A stretch of 64,000 nt of DNA from RGIG8700 sp045648505. GTDB taxonomy: Bacteria; Bacillota; Clostridia; RGIG6154. The translations under genes and the position numbers were made by a program. Location: assembly GCA_045648505.1 (NCBI GenBank), contig JAZROD010000002.1, positions 11,333 to 75,332 on the forward strand. The letters are read 5' to 3'. The notes beneath the pieces are model-generated. The model made no database searches, was not told the DNA's origin, and was given only the letters and a program-made list of their open reading frames with translations. Positions 1-11,221 of the stretch are shown piece after piece. Positions within the stretch are counted from its first letter, which is position 1, and each line of letters opens with the position of its first letter.

Positions 1-3000
1 CAAATGAAGAGATTGATTTTACAAATGTTATTACAGGTGATGTTTTAACACTTATCCCTGAAGAAAGCTTTGAAATCAATAAACTTGATGCAACAGAAAC
101 AACTACATACAAACTTCAGCTTGGCAACAAAACAAAGCTTTTCACGGTAGATGAATTCTGGGTACCGAACTTTGTTGGAGATGCTGAAGCAGGTACAGTT
201 ACAGATCTTTACATTGAAAAAGGTAACGGTATTGTTATAGATGTTGTTAATAATGATACTATAATTCTCGGTAGCAATGCAGGTGTAGTGTATTTGAATT
301 GTGATGATTTACTCACAAAAGAAAATGTATCTCTTGTTGCTGATGTTTACTATACAGGTGGAAGCAAGCAGTATAGCTCAGTCTTTGGTTTTAACGTTTT
401 AGCAAAAAAGGCAGGTCTTTTACACACAAACAACAAGGTTTCAGCTGCAGGATGGGTATTTAAGACAAGACAGGATCCATTTTATTATAATACACATGTA
501 GTTACTATCGGAAATGAAGATTCAACTGCCAATGTTGCTTCATATGGATACAATAACACTACAGAAGGTGGCGATCATTCAGCTTTCCTTGATGAGAATC
601 TTAATCCGGCATATACTTCTACAAACTTTGGAACTGATTATGTTGCATCAACTACAACAATAGGAACTGACGGTTTGGATGCTGAAGCAGATGCAGGAAC
701 ATTTAATGAGGAAACTAAGTATCACTATGCAATTGATAAGATGGGCGAAGTTGCAACACTTATGATTAGAGGTCAGCTTGTTGATGTGCTCGACACACAG
801 GCTATTTATGACACAAAAAGTGCAGGAACTGCTCCAAAAGCAGGTTATTTCACATTAGCAACGTGGAACAACACATACAATCGTAAAACAATTTACGCAA
901 ATATTAAACTTATTACATCAAGTGTAAGGGAAATTGCAACAGGAACAATTTCAGTCGAAAGTGTTTCAGCAGAAGAAGAAATGATAACTGTTAAATTCGC
1001 ATCTGACGGAAATTCTGTAGATGTTTCTGCAGTAGAGAACATTTATAATTACATAGAATTATCAGAGGGTGATTATGACATAATTTCTGCAGAAGGAGAT
1101 ACCCTCGTACTTAAGGTTAAAAATATAAGCTATGAGCCTTCTGTGATTACCGTTAAAAAAGATTTCGGCTACGATTCATTAAGAGTTGCTGAGGATATAA
1201 CGGTTGATTATCAGTTCATAGCAAGAGAAGGCGATGTTGTACTTGAGTCATTTAATGGTAATTACAACACAATTACTCTTGATTTCAACATTGATATGAC
1301 AGATGCAAAGAATGTTGATGATAAAATTAAATTATTGTTAAATGGAAGTAAAATAAATTTCACAACTGTTATTGATGGTGAAAAAATTACTCTTAATCTT
1401 AATGAAAGTCTTAAAGCAGATGTAATATATGACCTTGTAATTGAAGAAGGCTTAGGATATGAAAAAGTTACACTTAAAAACAGAATAAACAAGTACATTG
1501 TAATCGAAACAATTAAAAATGTAACTTTTGACGGAGGCGTTTCTTTAGATTATATTACTACATATGACAATAATAAAATGACAGGAGAAGATATACCATA
1601 TACAACAGTAAGAAACGGAAAGCTTTATGTTAAGAATGGCGATTATCTTACATTGTATTTTGATAAATTAGGACTTGAAAATTATGAAGATTATATAATG
1701 TCCTTTGACCTTGAACGCTACGGATCAGCAAATACTGATATTCTTCACTTAAATGTTCCGAAGTCCAGCTCAGGTATTGCATACTATACTAACACACTCA
1801 AAGGTATCGGTTGGAGAGTTAGATCCGGTGAATGGCATAAATATATGCATTGGGGAGTGAAGAGCAAGACATACACAAGTGAGGCAACTCCTGGTGGTAC
1901 TCTTGGAGGATATTTAAGCGAGAAATTTACGCTTGAAGAAAATGACGGTGATGTAACTCTTCCGGAGGGACAACCGGTAGTAACTAATTATGTGATTGAA
2001 AAGACAAGTGCACATGCGAAGCTTTTCGTTAACGGCCAGTTTATTGATGCTCTTGATATGAATGAAATGCTTTCAGGCTGGAACAACAGCTATCCTGATA
2101 ACCAGGTGTCAGAGGTTCCTACAAAAGGTATCTTTGTATATTCATCATTTGAAGAAAAAAATAAATCCTGTGTAGCTTTTGATAATATGATAATAGCTCA
2201 GTTTAAGGAATATACAGACGGAGAAACAAAAGTGACTGAGGAAAATAAAACTATAAACGGAAACACAGCATCAGGTAATATAACAGTAAGAAACTTCATG
2301 GCAGAAGGTAACAAAAAAATGGCTGTTGTGGTTACAGCTTACGGTGAGAACAACAAATTCTTAGGTGTTAAGAAAGTGTTGGAAGAAACACTTGCTCCGG
2401 GACAGAGTGCTCAGGCAAATTATAGCTTTACTGCAAGTGAAGAAATCAAAGACATAAGCACAGAACTTGTTGATGATACTATGATTTCTAAAACAACAGA
2501 AATATCTGTTACTTCAGCTTTCCAAACTGATTTTGATAATAATATTATTACAATCAAAGGAAAGATTAAGCCTGAATCAAAGGACAGAACAGTTTATATG
2601 CTTATGGCAAAAGATAACGGCTTTGTTACTCCTTGGGCAGGAACAGCAGAAAACGATGGAAATTTAACAATTGTTAATATTCCTGCTGATGCTGAAAGCT
2701 TTGAATATAGCTTTAAATACAAAGAAATTGCTGACCTTGATCCATATAAAATGTCTATATATGCCATTGTATGGAATAACGGTATTGAACTTAAAAGACT
2801 TGCAACATACAACTATGCAAAAAATGAGGATGTATTAGCCTTTGCTGAAACTGTTAAAACAACAAAAACAACATTTGTTGAAGTTGAAAAATATGCACAG
2901 TCGCTTGGCATTGACCTTTCATTTGCAGATACAGAGTACGAGCAGAAATTCTTGGTTGATACAATATATGATGAAAGAGAAACAATAACAGGAAAAGACG

Positions 3001-3953
3001 ACCTTGCAAGTATTATAGAAAAAGCAAAAGCAAGAATGGAGATGCTCAGTAATATTCATAAGAACGCATCAACAGCAGCACTTGTTAACAAAGAAATAAC
3101 AAGCTATGCATCATTAGCTGCGCTTGATTTGACAAAATATAATGCTCTTACAAGCGCACAGAAGGTAATTGTCTGTACATCATTTATCTACGCGAACTAC
3201 GAAGAACTCGGTTATGCTGAATTCCTTAAAGCGTTCAATATAGCAGTTCAAAATGCTTCTGAGACAAAGGTACCGTCAGGTGGCGGTGGAGGCGGAGGCG
3301 GTGGAGGCGGCTATGTTGCCCCAACACCGGTTATACCATCAGGCATAGAAGTAACTGTAGATCCTGACGAATATACAGAAAAACCATCTGTGGAAATAAT
3401 CGGAAAACAGAGTTTTGCTGATATGGATGAATATGGCTGGGCAAAAGAAGCTGTTGAAATCCTTTCAGATAAGGGTGTGGTTTCAGGCATTGGCAATAAT
3501 ATGTTCAATCCTGAAGGAACTGTTACAAGAGAGCAGATTGCTAAAATGGTTGTATCTGTACTTAATGAACTTGACAACGATGCAAAAGCAGAATATGGCG
3601 ATGTTGATGCATCAGGTTGGGCATATAAGTTTATCGCTTCTGCAAAGAAAAGTGGATTAATGAACGGAATTTCAGATACGGAATTTGCTCCTTTATCTGC
3701 GGTTACAAGAGAAGATTTAGCCGTAATCTTATACAGAGCATCACTTAAGCAAGACAAAAAATATGAAGTTAAGAAATCTGGTTTTACAGATTTTACGGAA
3801 ATAAGCGAATATGCAAAAGAAGCCGTAGAATATATGGCAGGTGCAGGCATAATTAATGGATTTGAAGACGGAAGCTTCAATCCAAAAGCTCCTGCAACAA
3901 GAGCTCAGGCGGCAGTACTTATTTATAAGGCATTAATCGGAGGTGATAAGTAA
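1..3953 (+). CDS. SLH-anchored surface protein with lectin-like module (5' end outside window)
   Basis: The reading frame is open from base 3, so the gene starts upstream of the window; an internal GTG at 288 is not a credible start because the open frame before it aligns with the protein at 16567-19272. About 1316 codons are visible. In order: the end of a small beta domain, a lectin-like module (about 150-930, with an IDKMGEVATLM motif), a second beta domain, a second globular region, helical segments, an 11-glycine linker (about 3280-3312), and three SLH repeats (about 3410-3570, 3590-3750, 3780-3940) with the usual F-x-D and TREQ/TRAQ motifs. SLH repeats bind pyruvylated cell-wall polymer, so the protein should sit on the cell surface. 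Its stop overlaps the next start (TAATG), which indicates translational coupling. The carbohydrate-binding role is inferred; no catalytic motif was recognised. Confidence 0.85.
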   Translation, partial: NEEIDFTNVITGDVLTLIPEESFEINKLDATETTTYKLQLGNKTKLFTVDEFWVPNFVGDAEAGTVTDLYIEKGNGIVIDVVNNDTIILGSNAGVVYLNCDDLLTKENVSLVADVYYTGGSKQYSSVFGFNVLAKKAGLLHTNNKVSAAGWVFKTRQDPFYYNTHVVTIGNEDSTANVASYGYNNTTEGGDHSAFLDENLNPAYTSTNFGTDYVASTTTIGTDGLDAEADAGTFNEETKYHYAIDKMGEVATLMIRGQLVDVLDTQAIYDTKSAGTAPKAGYFTLATWNNTYNRKTIYANIKLITSSVREIATGTISVESVSAEEEMITVKFASDGNSVDVSAVENIYNYIELSEGDYDIISAEGDTLVLKVKNISYEPSVITVKKDFGYDSLRVAEDITVDYQFIAREGDVVLESFNGNYNTITLDFNIDMTDAKNVDDKIKLLLNGSKINFTTVIDGEKITLNLNESLKADVIYDLVIEEGLGYEKVTLKNRINKYIVIETIKNVTFDGGVSLDYITTYDNNKMTGEDIPYTTVRNGKLYVKNGDYLTLYFDKLGLENYEDYIMSFDLERYGSANTDILHLNVPKSSSGIAYYTNTLKGIGWRVRSGEWHKYMHWGVKSKTYTSEATPGGTLGGYLSEKFTLEENDGDVTLPEGQPVVTNYVIEKTSAHAKLFVNGQFIDALDMNEMLSGWNNSYPDNQVSEVPTKGIFVYSSFEEKNKSCVAFDNMIIAQFKEYTDGETKVTEENKTINGNTASGNITVRNFMAEGNKKMAVVVTAYGENNKFLGVKKVLEETLAPGQSAQANYSFTASEEIKDISTELVDDTMISKTTEISVTSAFQTDFDNNIITIKGKIKPESKDRTVYMLMAKDNGFVTPWAGTAENDGNLTIVNIPADAESFEYSFKYKEIADLDPYKMSIYAIVWNNGIELKRLATYNYAKNEDVLAFAETVKTTKTTFVEVEKYAQSLGIDLSFADTEYEQKFLVDTIYDERETITGKDDLASIIEKAKARMEMLSNIHKNASTAALVNKEITSYASLAALDLTKYNALTSAQKVIVCTSFIYANYEELGYAEFLKAFNIAVQNASETKVPSGGGGGGGGGGGYVAPTPVIPSGIEVTVDPDEYTEKPSVEIIGKQSFADMDEYGWAKEAVEILSDKGVVSGIGNNMFNPEGTVTREQIAKMVVSVLNELDNDAKAEYGDVDASGWAYKFIASAKKSGLMNGISDTEFAPLSAVTREDLAVILYRASLKQDKKYEVKKSGFTDFTEISEYAKEAVEYMAGAGIINGFEDGSFNPKAPATRAQAAVLIYKALIGGDK

Positions 3954-6805
3954 TGAAGAAGATTATATCTTTAATATTGTGCACAATTCTCTGTCTTAAC
4001 CTTGTATATTTTTCAGTAATGGCTGAGGAAAATTACAATCTTAAGGACGAACAAATAACATTACTTACTGCTATTAATATCTATAATAAGAATATTCAGC
4101 TTTCTGAAACAATTACAAGAGGTCAGTTTGCCGAAATGCTTGTTAAAAGCATATTTGATGAACCTCAGTACTTGATTTCCGGAATAGAAAGATTTAATGA
4201 TGTTGATGAAAATCATGATTATTATGATTCAATTATGCTTCTTAAAAATCTTAAGGTTACTTATGGTGACGGACAAGGTAATTTTAACCCTGAGGAAGAA
4301 ATCTTAACAAATGATGCTATCGTTATGGCAGTAAGATTTTTAGGATATACAAAGCTTGCTGAAAAAACAGGCTATATTCCTTTTGCGGCACAAAAGGGTA
4401 TATCTGAAAATATGCAGTACTCATACAATGATGCACTTACAATGTGTAATGCATACTTACTTATATATAATGTACTTACTGTTGATGTTTCTGACCGTTA
4501 TGTTGATGATACAGTATCTTTTATGAGAAACTACAGAACACTTCATAAAGTTGAAGGTGTTGTTGAAGATGACGGCTTCATTAACAAATACGGATTATCA
4601 GATATTCCATCAAACAAAATTGTTATTGACGGTGTTATCTATAAAAATGCAACAAATGAGAAAAACCTTTTTGGCTCCAGTGTAATAGCTTTTTATAAAT
4701 ATGATAAGAATGAGGAAGCCACAATACTTGCTTTAATTCAGACAAAAGATAATGAAACATTGACTATCAAAAGCAAAAATATTGAAAAATACATTCCTGA
4801 AACCCATTCTTATGAATACAGAGAATCTGAACTTGAAGATAATACCGATATAATAGATATACCAAAGGATATTACAATTATATATAACGGTGTACCTCTT
4901 ATAATTGATGATGACAGTTTTACAAGTGAAAACTTTGTTCCCAAGAACGGTACTGTTACATTCTTTGACAGCGATGGGGACAAAAAGTATGATTACTTAT
5001 ATATAAACTCATACGAAACTTATGTGGTAAATGCTGTTGACACTACACAAAATATTATCTATTTAAAGGATTTTGAAAAACCTCTTGAACTTAAAAAAGA
5101 TAAGTTCCACATTATCGGTTCAGAAGGTGAAGAAATTGAACCTTCAAAATTAAATGCCGGAAATACCCTTTCTGTTATGAAATCTTTATCAGGTGAAATT
5201 TTCAATATTTATGTTTCAAATATGACAATTTCAGATGTTGTTACAGCTAAAGATGAAGATGGAATTATTACAACGCAAAACAACGGCTCTTTAAAGCTTT
5301 CTGAAAACTTTATAGCAAAAGAATATGAAAAATCAGATAAGAAATACAATAAGGTAGCTGAAGCACTTGAAAGTATAGAATTTTCTTTAGTTTACAAATT
5401 CTACATAGATGTATTCGGTGAAGTTGCGTATATCGAACCGGAGAATGCTAATTTCTGGACAACTGCTACAATTATCAGAGCAGCGAATAATTCAAGAAGT
5501 AAGCTTAAAGACAATTATGTTGTTGAAATTTACGGATTTGATGGAAATATTTCAACATTTAATCTTGCTGAAAAAGTTACTGTAAACGATGAAACAAATT
5601 TCACAGACAGATATGAAGATGAAGAAGCAATTGAAATATTAAATTCTTTTGCAGGTAATGAAACAAATGCTAACAGAGTTTTCAGATATAAGCTTAATCT
5701 TCAGGGCTTAATCACAGATATAGAATTACCGCTTGCAGCAGGCTTTGATGGGCTTGAGGACATTAATACTGACAGACTTTTTGTGTTATATGATGCAACA
5801 GCTAATACAGTACAATTTAACACAAGTGGCGGATTTGTAGGCAGATTTATTTCAACCGATAATTGTAAGGTATTGCTTATGGACGGTTCTGATATTGACA
5901 ATCACGAAAAGTATGCAATATTAGATACATCTAGTTCATTTGCCAATAAAGAAAATGCAAATGTTATTGCATATGGCACAGATACAAAAAATATGATATC
6001 GGAACATCTTATTAAAATTACTTCAAACAAGTTAAGTTATCCGGCTAATTCAAGTGCATTTCTTGCTGTAACTAATATTATTGAAGAATTTGACAGGGAA
6101 GAGATGGTTACAAGATACAGAATTGACGGATTTAACGGTACCACCGAAACAAGTATTTATGCTGAAAGCACTTCAGTTATAAATAACATTCCTTTGTACA
6201 CTACAGGAAAAACAGTTAGTGTGTCAGCAGGTGATATAATTGTTTATTCTCTTGACTCAACAAAGCAAGGAAGAAGAACAGTAAATGAAATTACCGTTCT
6301 TTATGATGCAGATGGGGTTCTGGCAGATGGAAAAGGTTTCTTTGATGCATCTAAAGGCATTATTGCCGGTGCAACATATGACTATCTTAAGTTAGATAAT
6401 GAAAAGTACGGAAACCCGCTTGCATTAAAAGAAACTACTGCTACAGGTGTACTTACGCCTGCAAAGGACAACTTCGTTAAGCCGATGGTTGACCCATACA
6501 GAATTGCAATGGGCTTTGTATATTCAGAAAATGACGGTAATGTTGTTCTTACAACACAACCATTAAATAAGCAGAAATATAAAAATTCTCTCAATTATGC
6601 AAACAGCGGTGCAGAATATGTAACAGAAGCATACTCAAATGTTTCAAAGAAAATAATTAAAATTAAAAAATTGAATAATGGCAAGGTTAAGGTAACTGCC
6701 GGTACAACAGCAGATTTAAAACCATACACAGTTTACGGACACGATTGTGCACAGGTTGTATTCCTTGGTTACTGGGGATTAAACTATATTTATGTGCTTG
6801 AATAA
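3953..6805 (+). CDS. Secreted protein with N-terminal SLH-like repeats, function unknown
   Basis: A 950-residue protein with a clear signal peptide (positively charged MKK, hydrophobic core, cut near residue 24 after VMA). Residues about 45-190 resemble degenerate SLH repeats (ITRGQFAEMLVKSIFD, later YGDGQGNFNP). The remainder is a long beta-rich region without a family I can name; it contains repeated short beta motifs and few cysteines. It overlaps the upstream SLH gene by one base (TAATG) and lies 33 bp before the beta-helix gene, so the three are probably co-transcribed. It most likely acts at the cell surface as a binding or structural partner of its neighbours. That role is inferred from context only. 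Confidence 0.8.
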   Translation: MKKIISLILCTILCLNLVYFSVMAEENYNLKDEQITLLTAINIYNKNIQLSETITRGQFAEMLVKSIFDEPQYLISGIERFNDVDENHDYYDSIMLLKNLKVTYGDGQGNFNPEEEILTNDAIVMAVRFLGYTKLAEKTGYIPFAAQKGISENMQYSYNDALTMCNAYLLIYNVLTVDVSDRYVDDTVSFMRNYRTLHKVEGVVEDDGFINKYGLSDIPSNKIVIDGVIYKNATNEKNLFGSSVIAFYKYDKNEEATILALIQTKDNETLTIKSKNIEKYIPETHSYEYRESELEDNTDIIDIPKDITIIYNGVPLIIDDDSFTSENFVPKNGTVTFFDSDGDKKYDYLYINSYETYVVNAVDTTQNIIYLKDFEKPLELKKDKFHIIGSEGEEIEPSKLNAGNTLSVMKSLSGEIFNIYVSNMTISDVVTAKDEDGIITTQNNGSLKLSENFIAKEYEKSDKKYNKVAEALESIEFSLVYKFYIDVFGEVAYIEPENANFWTTATIIRAANNSRSKLKDNYVVEIYGFDGNISTFNLAEKVTVNDETNFTDRYEDEEAIEILNSFAGNETNANRVFRYKLNLQGLITDIELPLAAGFDGLEDINTDRLFVLYDATANTVQFNTSGGFVGRFISTDNCKVLLMDGSDIDNHEKYAILDTSSSFANKENANVIAYGTDTKNMISEHLIKITSNKLSYPANSSAFLAVTNIIEEFDREEMVTRYRIDGFNGTTETSIYAESTSVINNIPLYTTGKTVSVSAGDIIVYSLDSTKQGRRTVNEITVLYDADGVLADGKGFFDASKGIIAGATYDYLKLDNEKYGNPLALKETTATGVLTPAKDNFVKPMVDPYRIAMGFVYSENDGNVVLTTQPLNKQKYKNSLNYANSGAEYVTEAYSNVSKKIIKIKKLNNGKVKVTAGTTADLKPYTVYGHDCAQVVFLGYWGLNYIYVLE

Positions 6806-6838
6806 TTAAGGTATACGAATATAAGAAGGAGGTAATGT

Positions 6839-9800
6839 ATGAATATTAAAAAAATTATTTCACTCTTTTTGACGATGTGCATGGTTTTGTGCATAGTAAG
6901 TACAGTATCTGCTGATGTAGTAGCAGGTCAGACATCATTGTTTAGTGATAATTTCGATTCAGGTGTTTCAAAATGGACAGTAATCAATGGCAAGTATTTT
7001 ACAGGAAATGCAGGAAAGCTCGTTTACAAAAACTATGTAGGCAGTACCTTTAACGATACTGTTGAAAATGAACTTGTAGTAGAAAACGGCAGTATTTCAT
7101 TTGATATGAAAGCAAATAATCCTGTTGACTTTTCTGCAAGAGTAAGAGCACAAGGAAAAACTGCAGATTTTATAACTTTTGACTATTCTTCAAATAAAGT
7201 AAGAATTTCACGAGTTGAAAACGGCGGTGTAACTACTTTACTTAAAGAAGGAAGCTATAAACTGTCAAATAATGTTATTTATAATGTAACTATTTCATTT
7301 ATAGGTCCTGAAATAATTGTTAATATCAACAATCAGGAAGTTGTAAAAGCAAATGAAAATAAACTTACAGAAGGTAATTTTGGTTTTACGGCAAGAAAAG
7401 GACAATATGAAATTGACAATCTTGTAGTATATGAAAAGAAATATGAGAAGCCTTCAGAAACAGTTACAGCAACCAAGACAACAAAAATTTATGTTGCACC
7501 TGACGGAAACGACGAAACAGGTGACGGAAGTTATGAAAAACCTTTTGCAACTATGGGAAAAGCAAAGGAATTAACAACAAGAGCAAAAGCAAACTATCTG
7601 CCTATTGAAGTTATCTTCAAGGAAGGCGAGTACAGAGTTGATAAGGTTACAAGTTTTGATTCAAACACATCAGGTTCTCAAACAGCGCCTATCACATACA
7701 GAGCAGAAGAAGGTGCAAAGGTTGAGTTTAACGGTGCAACAGTTATTGACCATACAAAATTTGAGCCAATAACTGATGAAAAGGTTAAAGCAAAGCTTTA
7801 TGATGAAGTTAAGGATAAGGTTCTTCAGCTTGACCTTGCAGCACAGGGCTTTACAAGAGAAGATTTGGACTTCGTTTCAATTAACAAAGAAATTCCTACA
7901 ACAGGTTCTCACGGTGAAAATTTGCGTACAGTTAATTTCTTCTTAAATGACAGAGTGCAGAAAATCTCAAGATGGCCTAACTCGGGTTTTGTTACCTTTG
8001 ACAAATGTGTACAGGGCTCTACAAGCGTGAAAGACCCATACAAAGGCGGTAGAATTTATTTCTCAAACCCTGAACCGCTTCGTTGGACAGATGCAAAAGA
8101 AGCTTATGTTGAAGGTCTTATGTATTCGGAATGGTATACAGAGTCAATTCCAATTAAAGAAATAAATTTAGATGAAATGACTATCGACCTTTACAGATAT
8201 GCAGTAAGAGGTGTAAGAAACGGACACGAATACTGTGTTAAAAATCTTGTTGAAGAAATTGATATTCCGGGCGAATGGTATGTTGATTTCGACACAATGA
8301 TGCTTTACTACTATCCTGAAAGACCTTTCAGGGAAGGTGATGTTTTTGAAGTTTCAACACTTAAACAGGCTTTCATTTCATTAAATAATGCATCATTTTT
8401 AAATTTTAAAGGTTTAACATTTAAAAACAGCTTGGGTATGATACAGTCTGTATATGATGAAAACGGCAAAATTCTGGCATTTGGAAGATCTAATAACAGA
8501 AAAGAACAGTTTGAAGAATATGGCGGCGGTATTGAGTTCGGTAATAATTCACACGATATCATTATTGATGGCTGTACATTTAAAGATATTAATGGTACAG
8601 GTGTAAGAAGTATTGGTTATTTAGGTTACCAGACATTCTGGCCTAATATGAATATTTATGTTCAAAACAGTAATTTCTACAGATGTTCAGAGGATGCCAT
8701 AAGAGTTGGTACAGGTGATGCACCAACACTTCAGCAGGGTAACTTCAATGTATTAAACAACTTCTTCTATGAATGTGATGTTATGTACGGTAACAACTAT
8801 TGCTGTGGATACACAATCAAAAACAACCTTAGCGTAAGAATATTTAACCACGCAATCAGAGCTGATGGTGCAGAATTTACTATTGAAAATAATGAAATAA
8901 GCTATGGTAACTACGCAATGAGTGATATGGGTGCAATTTACTGTGGCAGAAACACTTCTGAATATGGCTCATCAATTTCAAGAAATCTTATTATGAATTA
9001 TGGGCCTGCTCCGACTGAATACAGAAACTATCCTGCAGGTGCTATATATCTTGATGACGTAGTTGGCGGTATGAACATTACACAGAATATGTCAATGGCA
9101 AGAAATAAGAACTATCAGTCAACAGGTCTTATTTATGGTGGTGGACCTGATGTTATTCACTATGGAAATATTTCTTTAAATGCAAACCGTGGCTATGTAA
9201 TTCAAAACAGAGTAGGTGCATATCCTGATATGCTTGTTAAGGCATTAGAACCTACACAAGCTAAGCTTTCTGCAGCACAGGATACATGGTTTGCAAAATA
9301 TCCGCAGATTGAAAGACATATCGAATGGATGGCAGATACAAATCTTTATGATGCACAGGTTCAGTTCTATGACAATCTTACTACTAACTGCGATGTTTCT
9401 ACATACAGAACACAGGCAGACTTAAAGCCATATCTTACAGGCAGAGTTGACGATGCTCATATTATTGATGATTTAAGCATTTATGTAGACCCTGAAAATT
9501 ATGACTACAGACTTAAAATGGAAGCTGTTAAGAAGTATAACCTTCCTGAAACACTTCCAAATGAAGAAAATCTGAATATTGATACAATCGGACTTCAGAG
9601 AGAAATGGTATATAATCGGGATTTGGTAAACTTCGATATTACATATCCTGTTAACGGTCAGACAGTTGATTATGCAAATAAGCTCACATTGGCATGGCAG
9701 GCATCAGATGCGGCTACAAACTATGAATATTTAGTGGCAACAGATGAAAGCTTTAATGATATTGTTGCACAGGGTAAAACAATGGATACCTGTGTAGATA

Positions 9801-11182
9801 TAACCACTCTTGAAGGCAATAAAACATATTATTTCAAGGTTAAGGCAATGTCCGAATCAAGAAAGCACGGATACGAGCTTGAAAATAAAAACGGTGTAGT
9901 TAAATTTACTACTCCAAATGTATATTACAGCAATACAGGTCTTCTTGAAAAAACAGTAGGTGAACTTGAAGCTGCAACAAGTAAGTTGGTAGAAGGAACT
10001 ATGCAGGGTCAGGCAAAGATTGGAACAAAACAAAAGGCACAGTCAGTTATAAATGAAGCTAAAGCTCTTATCTCTTCATCACCTGCACAGAAAGTTGTTG
10101 ATGACAAAACAAGTGAAATAGCAGAATTTATTAAAAAGCTTGATGGATTTAAGAATACAGGCTATACAACGCTTAATATCAATAAAAAGACAGAATGGAT
10201 TAATACTGCAGAGCTTGATACTAAGGAGTTGGGTAACGGTGTTGCTACATTCTCAACACTTACCGGTAATAATATTACACTCAATGAAGTAATTCCAAAC
10301 ACACAGGTTGTTAAGTTTAAATATTCTATTTCAAACTTAACAAACTGGCATGCACTTGGCTTAAGAAGACAGATGCCAAATAAAGAAATATATTCTGATG
10401 ATTGTTATTATATAATTGTTAAGAGCGATATATTTGAACTTCAGAAGAAGGGTACAATTCTTAAGACCGAGCCAAATGACGGACTTGTTGTTGCAGGTAA
10501 GGAAAATGAAGTAACACTTGGTGCCGTAACAATGGAAAGCGGAGTAAACCTCTATGTTGAAATTAACGGCAAGGTAATATTTGATTATCTTGATACTTCA
10601 GAAACAATGGATTTACCTGGTATGTTCTCAATTCGTTTGCCTAAAGAAACCTCAATCACAATTTCAAAGGCAGATAATGTACCAACAGAACTCTTTACTC
10701 CTTCACAGAAGATTATTGAAGAATCTGTACTTGGACCGAAGACAGTATATGATACAACAAGCGAGGGCTTTGAGTTTGTAAACGGAACATTTACTGATTA
10801 CAGATACGACAGACAGCCTGATGGCGCTAAAGAATATATCAGTACAGATGCAGGCTCCGAGGTAAGATGGTCAATGGAAACAAAGGGTGAAACAACCTTT
10901 GAGGTTTATTATTTCCATCACGGTGATGCAGCTAATGATAACAATGCTGAAATTATCATAAGTGGTAAAGACGGAACCTACAGAAAGGCAGTAGATTTCT
11001 CAACAGGCGGTGAAGAATACAAACTTCTTGGTACATTTAAGTTTGTATCTGATAACAACACAATCGGCAGAGCAGCACTTGTAATTAAAGGAAGCGGAAA
11101 CGGAAAACTTCCTGTTTCATCGATTTATATCAGAGAAACAACTAACGACAAACCTGATATGTTAAAACCAGAAAATCAATAA
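6839..11182 (+). CDS. Large secreted right-handed beta-helix protein (GH141-like layout)
   Basis: A 1447-residue protein with a signal peptide (MNIKKIISLFLTMCMV, cut near residue 26). Residues about 30-205 form a lectin/LamG-like beta sandwich. A parallel beta-helix begins at about 217 with the typical entry motif IYVAPDGNDETGDGS and runs to about 850. It includes RWPNSGF (about 378) and EIDIPGEWYVDFD (about 475), motifs common in large beta-helix glycosidases such as the GH141-like group. A fibronectin type III domain lies at about 932-1025, followed by two more beta domains. It is preceded by AGGAGG 7 bases before the ATG. Likely a polysaccharide-active or binding enzyme acting outside the cell. 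The exact glycosidase or lyase family is uncertain because no catalytic residues can be assigned by eye. Confidence 0.8.
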   Translation: MNIKKIISLFLTMCMVLCIVSTVSADVVAGQTSLFSDNFDSGVSKWTVINGKYFTGNAGKLVYKNYVGSTFNDTVENELVVENGSISFDMKANNPVDFSARVRAQGKTADFITFDYSSNKVRISRVENGGVTTLLKEGSYKLSNNVIYNVTISFIGPEIIVNINNQEVVKANENKLTEGNFGFTARKGQYEIDNLVVYEKKYEKPSETVTATKTTKIYVAPDGNDETGDGSYEKPFATMGKAKELTTRAKANYLPIEVIFKEGEYRVDKVTSFDSNTSGSQTAPITYRAEEGAKVEFNGATVIDHTKFEPITDEKVKAKLYDEVKDKVLQLDLAAQGFTREDLDFVSINKEIPTTGSHGENLRTVNFFLNDRVQKISRWPNSGFVTFDKCVQGSTSVKDPYKGGRIYFSNPEPLRWTDAKEAYVEGLMYSEWYTESIPIKEINLDEMTIDLYRYAVRGVRNGHEYCVKNLVEEIDIPGEWYVDFDTMMLYYYPERPFREGDVFEVSTLKQAFISLNNASFLNFKGLTFKNSLGMIQSVYDENGKILAFGRSNNRKEQFEEYGGGIEFGNNSHDIIIDGCTFKDINGTGVRSIGYLGYQTFWPNMNIYVQNSNFYRCSEDAIRVGTGDAPTLQQGNFNVLNNFFYECDVMYGNNYCCGYTIKNNLSVRIFNHAIRADGAEFTIENNEISYGNYAMSDMGAIYCGRNTSEYGSSISRNLIMNYGPAPTEYRNYPAGAIYLDDVVGGMNITQNMSMARNKNYQSTGLIYGGGPDVIHYGNISLNANRGYVIQNRVGAYPDMLVKALEPTQAKLSAAQDTWFAKYPQIERHIEWMADTNLYDAQVQFYDNLTTNCDVSTYRTQADLKPYLTGRVDDAHIIDDLSIYVDPENYDYRLKMEAVKKYNLPETLPNEENLNIDTIGLQREMVYNRDLVNFDITYPVNGQTVDYANKLTLAWQASDAATNYEYLVATDESFNDIVAQGKTMDTCVDITTLEGNKTYYFKVKAMSESRKHGYELENKNGVVKFTTPNVYYSNTGLLEKTVGELEAATSKLVEGTMQGQAKIGTKQKAQSVINEAKALISSSPAQKVVDDKTSEIAEFIKKLDGFKNTGYTTLNINKKTEWINTAELDTKELGNGVATFSTLTGNNITLNEVIPNTQVVKFKYSISNLTNWHALGLRRQMPNKEIYSDDCYYIIVKSDIFELQKKGTILKTEPNDGLVVAGKENEVTLGAVTMESGVNLYVEINGKVIFDYLDTSETMDLPGMFSIRLPKETSITISKADNVPTELFTPSQKIIEESVLGPKTVYDTTSEGFEFVNGTFTDYRYDRQPDGAKEYISTDAGSEVRWSMETKGETTFEVYYFHHGDAANDNNAEIIISGKDGTYRKAVDFSTGGEEYKLLGTFKFVSDNNTIGRAALVIKGSGNGKLPVSSIYIRETTNDKPDMLKPENQ

Positions 11183-11221
11183 TAATAAGGGAGGGGACAT
11201 CCCCTCCCATCAGGAGAAAAA

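Noticed and set aside
3311..3880. 189-codon open frame on the minus strand inside the first SLH gene
   Set aside because: Lies over conserved SLH repeats on the plus strand, has no ribosome site and no recognisable family.
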